Positions 6,671 through 12,600 of a stretch of DNA of 13,933 nt are shown piece after piece. The first letter of the stretch is position 1, and every line of letters begins with the position of its first letter. The stretch comes from JBAXTZ01 sp041666525 (GTDB lineage: Bacteria; Bacillota; Negativicutes; JBAXTZ01): positions 1 to 13,933 of the forward strand of contig JBAYGT010000030.1 of the NCBI GenBank assembly GCA_041666525.1. Direction: 5' to 3'. The notes beneath the pieces are model-generated. The model worked only from the letters and a program-made list of their open reading frames with translations, searched no databases and was not told the DNA's origin. A program made the position numbers and the translations under genes.

Positions 6671-7176
6671 TGAAAAAAGTGTTAATTTTCGATACCTGTA
6701 TTTTATGCATTTGGTTGAAATTGCCAAACTTCGACAAATGTGGTCCAAGTACCGATCTCTGGGATTGGCAAAGAGTTAGCGAGAAGATTGATAATGAAAC
6801 TACAAATAAAACAATTTTCGTCTTGCCATTAGCTTCAATAATCGAAACAGGTAACCATATTACTCATATTCCTCATAGCAAACTGGACTGTGCACAAGCG
6901 CTAGCTAGTATTATGCGCCAATGCGCTTTGGAGCAGACGCCTTGGGCAGCATTTTCAGATCAATCAATTCTTTGGTCCTCAGACAAGCTCAATTCATTGT
7001 CTAACACATGGCCAGATTTAGCTGTTCAGAATCTATCTCTAGGTGATGCAACCATTAAAAATGTTGCAGAATACTATTCGTCTATGGGATATAATGTTGA
7101 GATTTTCACAGCCGATCAAGGGTTGCAAGCGTATGCACCAAATAACCCACCGGAAATTCCAAGAAGACGTAAATAA
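6670..7176 (+). CDS. PIN-like nuclease, probable effector of the cassette
   Basis: A 168-residue protein with a PIN-like arrangement of acidic residues: D8 in LIFDTC after the first strand, E59 in IIETGN, D126 in LGDATI and D149 in TADQGL. This spacing matches the metal-binding quartet of PIN ribonucleases, including the hydrophobic strand before each carboxylate. The start overlaps the stop of the ATPase gene, so the two are co-translated. The C-terminus ends in a basic RRRK. PIN domains cut RNA, and in defence cassettes such a subunit is normally held silent by its partner ATPase. The family assignment rests on motif spacing alone; the role as effector is inference. No further same-strand gene follows. 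Confidence 0.75.
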   Translation: MKKVLIFDTCILCIWLKLPNFDKCGPSTDLWDWQRVSEKIDNETTNKTIFVLPLASIIETGNHITHIPHSKLDCAQALASIMRQCALEQTPWAAFSDQSILWSSDKLNSLSNTWPDLAVQNLSLGDATIKNVAEYYSSMGYNVEIFTADQGLQAYAPNNPPEIPRRRK

Positions 7177-7199
7177 AGTTAAGTAAGAACAACCTAATA

Positions 7200-7225
7200 A
7201 CTGTTTTATGCATCATAAAAACAGT
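7200..7225. repeat. Near-perfect palindrome after the PIN-like gene
   Basis: ACTGTTTTATG and CATAAAAACAGT flank a 3-base centre with a one-base bulge. It starts about 20 bases after the PIN stop, so it may end the operon, but no T-run follows on the plus strand. A regulatory site or mRNA 3' stabiliser is equally possible. Confidence 0.4.
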
Positions 7226-7292
7226 CTCTAATCGTTTCTGAAATTACTAAAGCAATCTTGTAAGCATCCATATCATATTTAAATACACCCAC

Positions 7293-7418
7293 TCAAGTTT
7301 TCGTTGCACGAGTAAAATACGTCAAACATATCACATCATAAAAATAGGAGCCAGCCGCAAGAATTTTCGCAATAATTTCGCCAAAAATCAACCCGAATAT
7401 CGCATATACAAGATACAT
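7293..7418 (-). CDS. Possible small hydrophobic ORF (41 aa), doubtful
   Basis: A minus-strand frame starts at ATG 7418 and reads MYLVYAIFGLIFGEIIAKIL, which would be a membrane helix, before a more polar tail ending at 7293. There is no Shine-Dalgarno. The frame is also open upstream of the ATG and, after the stop, continues with protein-like sequence to about 7210. It may therefore be a decayed membrane-protein gene rather than a real small gene. It lies beyond the terminator of the C45 hydrolase. The 380-base gap 7177-7556 contains nothing else convincing except short AGGAGCCA repeats near 7349 and 7424-7441. Confidence 0.2.
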   Translation of the reverse strand: MYLVYAIFGLIFGEIIAKILAAGSYFYDVICLTYFTRATKT

Positions 7419-7461
7419 ATCGCAGGAGCCAGAGAGGAGCCAATCGGCCAAAAACTGATGT

Positions 7462-7526
7462 AAAAAACTCCGTTAATGCACTTTGACACTCGAAAGTAAT
7501 GTCAACATTGCAGATAACGGAGTTTT
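7462..7526 (-). terminator. Long-stem terminator of the C45 hydrolase gene
   Basis: AAAACTCCGTTA (7464-7475) pairs with TAACGGAGTTTT (7515-7526), and an inner pair TTGACA/TGTCAA (7483-7488/7500-7505) extends the fold. On the minus strand the stem is followed by six T residues, 30 bases after the hydrolase stop. The T-run on the plus side is weaker, but it could also stop rightward transcription. Confidence 0.75.
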
Positions 7527-7556
7527 ATTTGCTTCACTACAAAAAACTGCCGGCCT

Positions 7557-8831
7557 TTATTTTTGTGCAGTTTTATTGAAAAATTTATTCAGGTCAACGA
7601 GCTGCCAATTGTTTAGGGCAGGATATCTAAACCATAGTTTCAGGCTCTCCGGCTGGGTTATGACTTGCCAGACTGTGACTTCGTCATCTTTCGGGTTTTT
7701 GTCAATTACGGATACACCTTTACCAATGCTGCCATCACTATTATAGAACGGCACGTTGAGTATCGACATCATCGACTGGGGGTTAACGCTGCGGGCAGGT
7801 GTGCTGGTGACCATTTTCAGCAATGCGCTTTCGCGATACGCAGAATACCATGCCGCCGGACTGGGCAGGGACAACAGCCCCCAGGCCGGATCATCAAATT
7901 GATTGGCAGCAGCAATAACGTTGTCATTGTTTGCGGCTTCGCGTTTGCGCGAATCCCAGCAGGACAACTCACAAAAACTCGCCGTATTCTGGTCGGCAAC
8001 CATTAGAATTGCCGAATAACCAAACCGTGTGCTGTTGGCAATAGTGTACAGTTCTTGCGCATCGTCGGCATCAAACAGCAGGTTTATAAGTTGCGAGCCA
8101 GTTTGGGTGCGGCCGCTAAACATTACTAACCCTGCGGAATCTGCGGCGTTGTTGACTTCGGTATAAATCCCCTTGCTGTTTATGGCATCAACGAAATAGA
8201 TGCTTCCAGTCAACCCCAGCCCGGCAACGGAGTTGGATCCGTCGGTTGGGTTAAAAACTACAACGGTTCCGAAATCTTTTAGCATCGAACGGAACAAGTT
8301 GGGAAAGTCAAAATTGCGCGCAGTTACAACTTTGCCGTCAGTCGTGTGTTTTCCCCACGCCGCGACCGAGGTGCAAGCAGCAGTGTTACCGCCGAATTTT
8401 TTGCGCGCCAGTATCTGCACCATTACCAAATCGCTGGCCAGTATGGTTTTTTCTTTGGACAAGCCGCTCGTAGCTGCCATGCCACGGATAAGTTCCTTCT
8501 GTCGCACGGGCATCGTCTTGAAAGAGTTTGCGGCAAAGTTATCCAGTTCTTCCTGGGTGAACATACCACTCTTTATAAATGCGCGATCAATCGCCAAGTC
8601 ATACAACCTGGCGATGTCCTTCCCAAGCAGAGCGCCGTATTGACGGCCCATTTCGTTGAATGTCCCGGACAAAACCAGCAACCGGACACCATTCATGTCA
8701 TAGAGCGTGCCGTTACCTGATTGGGCGACTAATTTCGTGGCGCTGTCGGCGTAACCTGCGGCAGGTAGAGAAAATAGCAGACAAATACTGAGCAACAAGT
8801 AAAGGCCTAGAGACGAGAGTTTTTTTTTCAT
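7557..8831 (-). CDS. Secreted C45-type Ntn hydrolase (acyltransferase/choloylglycine-like)
   Basis: A 424-residue exported protein. The N-terminus has a lysine-rich start, a hydrophobic core and an AxA-like end (about residues 1-28), i.e. a signal peptide. The mature part is an Ntn hydrolase of the C45 family (penicillin acyltransferase-like, also annotated as choloylglycine-hydrolase-like). The segment AACTSVAAWG places the autocatalytic Cys at C153, and TARNFDF (R172, N173, D175) is the conserved substrate/nucleophile-supporting block. The family cleaves itself before the Cys and hydrolyses linear amides; the natural substrate here is unknown. The upstream GRQYGALLG (63-70) fits the pro-region. 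The gene is monocistronic, divergent from the permease gene and closed by its own terminator. ATG 8831 has no close Shine-Dalgarno. Confidence 0.85.
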   Translation of the reverse strand: MKKKLSSLGLYLLLSICLLFSLPAAGYADSATKLVAQSGNGTLYDMNGVRLLVLSGTFNEMGRQYGALLGKDIARLYDLAIDRAFIKSGMFTQEELDNFAANSFKTMPVRQKELIRGMAATSGLSKEKTILASDLVMVQILARKKFGGNTAACTSVAAWGKHTTDGKVVTARNFDFPNLFRSMLKDFGTVVVFNPTDGSNSVAGLGLTGSIYFVDAINSKGIYTEVNNAADSAGLVMFSGRTQTGSQLINLLFDADDAQELYTIANSTRFGYSAILMVADQNTASFCELSCWDSRKREAANNDNVIAAANQFDDPAWGLLSLPSPAAWYSAYRESALLKMVTSTPARSVNPQSMMSILNVPFYNSDGSIGKGVSVIDKNPKDDEVTVWQVITQPESLKLWFRYPALNNWQLVDLNKFFNKTAQK

Positions 8832-8902
8832 AGTAGTTTGTGTGATACAGACAAGCCTGTATTACCTTTCCTCCAAAGCGTTTTTATAGCTATATTGTAA
8901 CA
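8828..8902 (-). promoter_or_regulatory. Leader of the C45 gene: promoter, hairpin and mini-ORF
   Basis: The -10 TACAAT (8894-8899) has an extended TG motif; the -35 is poor. A strong Shine-Dalgarno GGAGGAAAGG lies at 8865-8874, over 30 bases before the hydrolase ATG. It precedes a possible 8-codon ORF starting at TTG 8854, whose TGA overlaps the hydrolase ATG (ATGA). Between them a palindrome ATACAG-6-CTGTAT (8845-8862) can form a hairpin. Together this suggests translation by coupling, or control by the hairpin. Confidence 0.4.
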
Positions 8903-8974
8903 CAAGTAGCAAAACAAACGAACCGGAACCGTTAAGGTAGTGCGAAAATTATCATAGTTGTCAGCGGCTTTTTC

Positions 8975-9024
8975 TTGACCTGGAGTCAGTGGTACAAGAT
9001 AATTGTACAGTATCAAACTATAAT
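8975..9024 (+). promoter_or_regulatory. Promoter and operator-like palindrome of the permease gene
   Basis: One candidate promoter is TTGACC (8975-8980), 17 bases, GATAAT (8998-9003). A second -10, TATAAT (9019-9024), lies downstream. The inverted repeat GTACAA-5-TTGTAC (8992-9008) covers the first -10 and would suit a dimeric repressor. The ribosome site GGAGGTG (9031-9037) follows. Confidence 0.5.
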
Positions 9025-9041
9025 TGCCGCGGAGGTGTTAT

Positions 9042-10394
9042 TTGAAGAAAATCGATGCTGATCAGGGATTGCGCAGGGACTTGGGTTTTTGGCCGGCGCT
9101 TGCCATTGTTGTCGGCACCATAATCGGCGCCGGTGTATTTATGAAACCGGCAGTGGTGTTGCAGTGTGTGGACGGCTCGAAAGAGTTGGGGATGTTGGCC
9201 TGGATAATCGGCGGAGTGATGGTGCTGACTGGTGGTTTGACAGTTGCCGAACTCGGTGCGATGATTCCAAAAACCGGTGGCTTGTACGCTTATCTGGAAG
9301 AAATTTATGGCGAGACTGTTTCTTATATGTACGGCTGGATGCGTACCGTGGTTTTTGCCCCCGCGAATCTCGCGGCGCTGGCACTGTATGTGGCAGTAAT
9401 TTTCAATAAGACCTTCGGCTTGCCGCAGGATAAGCTTTGGATTCTGGCAATCGCCTTCGCAACGCTGCTGCTGATGCTGCTGATTAACATTCCCAGCACA
9501 AAATACAGCGGTTATTTTCAAACATTGGCGACCGGTGTCAAGCTGATTCCGATTATCGTCATTGCGGTCTGCGGATTAATGTTTGGCAAAGAGACGATGA
9601 TTCAATCGGCTCCGACAGTTGCTGTTGCCGCCGACCATAATATTATGACCGGCATGGGGCTTGCGGTGCTGGCGACGCTTTTTGCCTATGATGGCTTCAC
9701 GAACGTCTCTTTTGTGGCTGGCGAGATGAAAAACCCGGCACGGTTGATGCCGCTAACGACGATTATCGGTATCGTTATCGTTATGGTTGCCTACATCGGT
9801 GTGAATTTGAGCGTGTATCACGTCCTGAGCAGTAGCGAGATTCTCGGCATGGGTTCTCTGACCTCGGTAAAGGTTGCAGAGAATTTGTTCGGGATTTATG
9901 GTGAGCGGTTGATTAATATCGGGATGCTGATTTCGATGTTCGGCAGTATGAATGGTTATATCCTGGCGCTGTCGCGCGTTCCATACGCGATGGCCTGTCG
10001 TAATCAACTGCCGTTCTCCGGCGTATTTCGCAAAATCCACACAGCGTTTGGAACGCCGGTCAACAGTCTGATATTGATTTTTGTCCTTTGCTGTCTGGCG
10101 TTGCCGTTTAATGCCGATAAATTAACTGATTTGTCGATACTTTCATTATGGATATTCTATATTCTGACCTATTTCGGCGTATTCATCCTGCGCAAGCGCG
10201 AACCAGATCGTTTGCGCCCTTTCCGGGTGCCGTTGTATCCGTTTGTGCCGATTTTTGCGCTGCTCGCCGGAGTGTGGGTTTTTGTCAGTACATTTATTGG
10301 CGAACCGCTGATTTCACTGGCATCTTGCGGCATCACACTCGCCGGGTTGCCGGTGCTTTGGCTGTGCCGTCGCTATTATGCAAAATATGAATAG
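9042..10394 (+). CDS. APC-superfamily amino-acid permease/exchanger
   Basis: A 450-residue polytopic membrane protein with about 12 helices. It shows the APC-family helix-1 motif GTIIGAGVF and the following AELGAMIPKTGGLYAYLEEIYG block, typical of the LAT/SteT-like branch that exchanges or imports neutral amino acids. Helix-8-region SMFGSMNGYILALSRVPYAMA and a C-terminal RKREP loop also fit. The TTG at 9042 is the best start: it lies six bases after GGAGG (9031-9035), and the GFWPALAIVVGT first helix follows with a short basic N-terminus. It is a single-gene unit ending at a bidirectional terminator. Substrate cannot be told from sequence alone; serine/threonine or another neutral amino acid is the likeliest guess. 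Confidence 0.9.
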   Translation: MKKIDADQGLRRDLGFWPALAIVVGTIIGAGVFMKPAVVLQCVDGSKELGMLAWIIGGVMVLTGGLTVAELGAMIPKTGGLYAYLEEIYGETVSYMYGWMRTVVFAPANLAALALYVAVIFNKTFGLPQDKLWILAIAFATLLLMLLINIPSTKYSGYFQTLATGVKLIPIIVIAVCGLMFGKETMIQSAPTVAVAADHNIMTGMGLAVLATLFAYDGFTNVSFVAGEMKNPARLMPLTTIIGIVIVMVAYIGVNLSVYHVLSSSEILGMGSLTSVKVAENLFGIYGERLINIGMLISMFGSMNGYILALSRVPYAMACRNQLPFSGVFRKIHTAFGTPVNSLILIFVLCCLALPFNADKLTDLSILSLWIFYILTYFGVFILRKREPDRLRPFRVPLYPFVPIFALLAGVWVFVSTFIGEPLISLASCGITLAGLPVLWLCRRYYAKYE

Positions 10395-10433
10395 GTACGA
10401 GAAGAACGGCTGTATTCAAACCGGGTAATAAAC

Positions 10434-10486
10434 AAAAAAGAGGTCGTGTAGAAAGAAAAACTTTCTACACGGCCTCTTTGTTTTTG
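10434..10486. terminator. Bidirectional intrinsic terminator
   Basis: Arms at 10434-10455 and 10461-10482 form a stem of about 20 bp (GAGGTCGTGTAGAAAG with CTTTCTACACGGCCTC, one G-T pair) around an AAAAA loop. T-runs on both strands let it serve the permease gene and the converging small-protein gene at 10520. Confidence 0.95.
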
Positions 10487-10519
10487 TAAATTAATTTTCC
10501 GATTTAGTTACAGGGTCAA

Positions 10520-10843
10520 TTAACCTTTATACACGCCCTTTTCCATCTCGCGGATAATTCGCATGCCTTCTGTTGCAGCATCGCCAAGTTTTTTACCATA
10601 TTCGATATCTTCTGCCGAGCCAATGTGGTTTTTGGCATCAGCAGTGACTTTGGCCTTGAATGCGTCCAAAACACCCGGGTAAGTACGCTCATAATTCATC
10701 AAGAAGGAACAATCTTCGGAGAATTTGCTGTCGCTGCCTTTTCCATACTTAAAAACGAATCCTTCATTCCCAAAATTCAATACTTCTAACGATCCGCCCT
10801 GCACCGCTGATAATGCTTCGATGTCGATAATTTGCTTATTCAT
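10520..10843 (-). CDS. Small protein with double-glycine-type leader
   Basis: A 107-residue protein whose first 17 residues, MNKQIIDIEALSAVQGG, closely match double-glycine leaders of class II bacteriocins and related exported peptides (acidic/hydrophobic stretch, LS.V.GG, cleavage after G17). The remaining 90 residues are charged, contain one Cys (about C45) and include a stretch near 24-35 rich in Gly and aromatic residues (NEGFVFKYGKG). The body is larger and more polar than most bacteriocins. ATG 10843 is preceded by GGAGGA at good spacing. No peptidase-ABC transporter or immunity gene is in the window, so export would rely on genes elsewhere. It may be a secreted peptide or a non-peptide protein with a chance GG motif; the first is favoured by the whole leader pattern. 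Confidence 0.7.
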   Translation of the reverse strand: MNKQIIDIEALSAVQGGSLEVLNFGNEGFVFKYGKGSDSKFSEDCSFLMNYERTYPGVLDAFKAKVTADAKNHIGSAEDIEYGKKLGDAATEGMRIIREMEKGVYKG

Positions 10844-10866
10844 AATATTCCTCCATTAGCCTTGTT

Positions 10867-10895
10867 ATTATTTCAAAAAATCTTGCTGCAGTCAA
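10867..10895 (-). promoter_or_regulatory. Promoter of the double-glycine-leader gene
   Basis: On the minus strand TTGACT (10890-10895) and AATAAT (10867-10872) are separated by 17 bases. This gives a start near 10860 and a leader of about 17 bases that carries the GGAGGA ribosome site. Confidence 0.6.
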
Positions 10896-11001
10896 CCTTC
10901 CGTTGCGCAGAAAATTTTCTTTCTGAACGTATCATAACATGCAAATGTGGAGACTATATGGATTTTTTGTGTTTATACGCGTGATGACAAAATTGCTGCT
11001 A

Positions 11002-11457
11002 TCAACACGCTCGTCCGCATTTAGCCATAATCACGCTTATCGAAGCGCCGTTCGCATCCAGCCGCGGAAAGCCGGTATAGCCACCGCGACTGCAATGGCC
11101 GGTGCAACACGCGCAGCTGTCGTACATCAGCCGCAGATGGTCAAACGTTAGAAAATTCGCTTCATAGCTTGCGGCAGTGATGTCCGGAAAAAAATGTTTT
11201 GCCAGCGCCTGCGTTCGCTCGTCAGGGTGGCTGCGGCAATACTCATCGTCCTCGCAGACGCGCTGCAACCAAGCTTCGGACTTGGCGCGCTCCCAACCGC
11301 GATACGGTAGCGTCCGGACTGCGTTCACCCTTTTGGCAAGCAACTTGCACTGTTCAAAAACTTTTCCCGGCGGCGGAAAATATACAGTGCCTGATTCTTT
11401 TACCAGTGTCATGAATGCAGCGCGGGCTACTGGTTCGGCAAAGTTGCCGATTAACAT
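11002..11457 (-). pseudogene. Truncated phage helicase-loader-like replication protein
   Basis: The frame from ATG 11457 encodes 151 residues. The end holds a cysteine cluster (YDSCACCTGHCSRGGYTG..., then AKCGRAC), resembling the zinc-containing N-terminal region of DnaC/DnaI-type phage helicase loaders, where C..C and a GY motif precede a strand and another Cys. The expected AAA+ ATPase half is missing; the frame stops within the motif at 11002. No Shine-Dalgarno precedes the ATG. The open frame continues further upstream, but there it runs antisense to the amidase remnant and is not real. I take it as the leftover 5' part of a phage replication gene, joined tail-away to an unrelated lysis gene. 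The family call is moderate. Confidence 0.5.
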
Positions 11458-11471
11458 AAAATAACTGTTAG

Positions 11472-11822
11472 CGCCTGCGCTGTGAACTCTCCGACAAGTC
11501 CGGCGCAGACATTTTCCTCTCGCTGCACTGCAACGGCTTCTACAATCCCCAAGCTCACGGCTTCGAGTGCTGGTTTTTCGAAAAATCCTACAAAGGCAAA
11601 TTACTGGCACAAACAATAGCCGACCAACTCAAAGCCAAAACACCGCTTGCCAGCCGCGGCGCCAAAGGCACTTACAATCTCTATGTCCTCAAAAACACCA
11701 AAGCACCAGCCGTTCTCGTTGAAATGGGCTTCATCTCCAATCCGTCCGACGAGCAATATCTCATGAGCGCCGCCGGACAACTGGCAATCGCACAGAGCAT
11801 ATGCGACGCGCTCTGCTTGTAG
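11472..11822 (+). pseudogene. N-terminally truncated N-acetylmuramoyl-L-alanine amidase
   Basis: The in-frame translation beginning right after a stop (11469-11471) reads LSDKSGADIFLSLHCN, the central Amidase_3 motif with its zinc-binding His. It continues to VLVEMGFISNPSDEQYL, the conserved C-terminal block with the catalytic Glu, and ends at 11822. The first half, including the first zinc-binding His and Glu, is missing and no start codon or ribosome site is present, so it cannot make an active enzyme. In prophages this gene is the endolysin and sits before holin genes, exactly as here. The break falls at about 11460-11472, next to the start of the oppositely oriented replication fragment. 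Confidence 0.85.
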
Positions 11823-12163
11823 TATTTTTCACACTATTGCTGTTTTCGATTACCGTTCCGGCAATATCCACCGACAGCATTGAACAAACCCTGCGCGATC
11901 ACGAAAAACGCCTCGCCACCCAGGAAGAGCGCGGCCGCCGCAGCGAAATCGAACTCAGCCGTATCGATGACTGGTATGACAACCGCATCAACAACATGGA
12001 GAAATATTACGGCGCCAAAATCGAACAGCAGGAGAAAATCGACACCGAACTGCTCGCCACCATCGATGCCGCCAAAACTTTCATCGCCTTCTTCGCCGGA
12101 ATCACCTCGCTATTCTTCGGCTGGCTCGGCGTACGGAACATCATGAAAAAACAGCGCAGCTAA
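11801..12163 (+). CDS. Small phage-type membrane protein with coiled coil
   Basis: A 120-residue protein. A hydrophobic N-terminus (about 3-22, possible signal or anchor) is followed by a charged helical segment (about 25-85, with a heptad-like pattern of L/I and E/R) and a C-terminal membrane helix (about 90-112) ending in KKQRS. The ATG at 11801 overlaps the end of the amidase frame by 22 bases, a typical tight phage arrangement. The layout (coiled coil plus C-terminal anchor between endolysin and holin) resembles XhlA-like lysis accessory proteins, but no family signature is clear. Because the amidase before it is broken, expression is doubtful. Confidence 0.6.
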   Translation: MRRALLVVFFTLLLFSITVPAISTDSIEQTLRDHEKRLATQEERGRRSEIELSRIDDWYDNRINNMEKYYGAKIEQQEKIDTELLATIDAAKTFIAFFAGITSLFFGWLGVRNIMKKQRS

Positions 12164-12170
12164 CGCTGCT

Positions 12171-12269
12171 ATAGCGCTCGCAAGCTCGCTATTAAGTTCG
12201 CTGCGCTCACTAATTTAGCCCGCAGGGCGTAATAGCGCCGCAGGCGCGCTATAGCACGAAGTGCGCTAT
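12171..12269. repeat. Tandem array of five palindromic units of about 20 bp
   Basis: Five imperfect units start at about 12171, 12191, 12212, 12232 and 12251. Each begins near (A/T)TAG, has a short stem around a GCA- or GAA-type loop and ends near (C)TA(A/T); neighbours share their terminal bases. Clearest are the fourth (GCGCC-GCA-GGCGC) and fifth (GCAC-GAA-GTGC). The arms differ between units but remain self-complementary, which is the mark of selection or templated change for hairpins. The array lies between two phage lysis genes, with no spacers as in CRISPR. Confidence 0.7.
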
Positions 12270-12301
12270 TCCCAAAATCTTAAACAGAAAGGAAAAACAA
12301 C

Positions 12302-12523
12302 TTGCTCACCAAATCCTTGACCAGCTGCACGCCGCTTATCGCCACTCTCGGCTACCTCGCATTTCTTTTGGTCAGCATCTACCTCTGCATCACCGAAAAA
12401 ACATTTCAGTACTATAGCGAATTTTCCGCCCTCACCGCTGGCAGCGGAACCCTCGCCGCAATCTCCGGCAGGTACATCGATTCCGCACTCAATTCGCCGA
12501 AAGGCGAAGCACCGGGAAAATAA
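12302..12523 (+). CDS. Holin-like small membrane protein
   Basis: A 73-residue protein starting with TTG at 12302, with AAAGGA about 9 bases upstream. A membrane helix spans about residues 11-30 and a second weakly hydrophobic segment about 42-60 (ALTAGSGTLAAISGRYIDSA). The C-terminus is polar (NSPKGEAPGK). The GT.A...GRYIDS..NSPKGE pattern resembles small phage holin-like proteins I have seen in Bacillota prophages, and the position after amidase and coiled-coil genes fits a lysis cassette. It is followed by a strong terminator. Holin function is inferred from size, topology and context. Confidence 0.6.
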   Translation: MLTKSLTSCTPLIATLGYLAFLLVSIYLCITEKTFQYYSEFSALTAGSGTLAAISGRYIDSALNSPKGEAPGK

Positions 12524-12535
12524 ATAACCATACCG

Positions 12536-12581
12536 ACAAAAACGCCGCTCAGACTATTTCAGTCCGGGCGGCATATTTTTT
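12536..12581. terminator. Bidirectional terminator between lysis genes and abiF-like gene
   Basis: GCCGCTCAGACT (12544-12555) pairs with AGTCCGGGCGGC (12561-12572), a 12-bp stem with one mismatch and an ATTTC loop. T-runs follow on the plus strand (12575-12580) and the minus strand (12536-12540). It serves the holin-like gene and the converging abiF-like gene. Confidence 0.85.
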
Positions 12582-12600
12582 GTTCAAACAGCACGTTATC

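Noticed and set aside
7483..7746. Plus-strand frame starting in the terminator stem
   Set aside because: It begins inside the hairpin at 7462-7526 and runs antisense to the C45 gene; no ribosome site.
8200..8720. Plus-strand frames opposite the C45 hydrolase
   Set aside because: The hydrolase has signal peptide, catalytic motifs and terminator; the opposite frames have none.
9018..9521. Minus-strand frame of 167 codons opposite the permease
   Set aside because: Composition rich in Q, H and N is typical of an antisense shadow; the permease motifs are unmistakable.
11177..11464. Plus-strand frames across the replication-protein fragment
   Set aside because: The minus-strand frame shows a conserved cysteine cluster and better coding character.
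12171..12269. CRISPR array
   Set aside because: Units abut without spacers, are about 20 bp and palindromic, and no cas genes are present.
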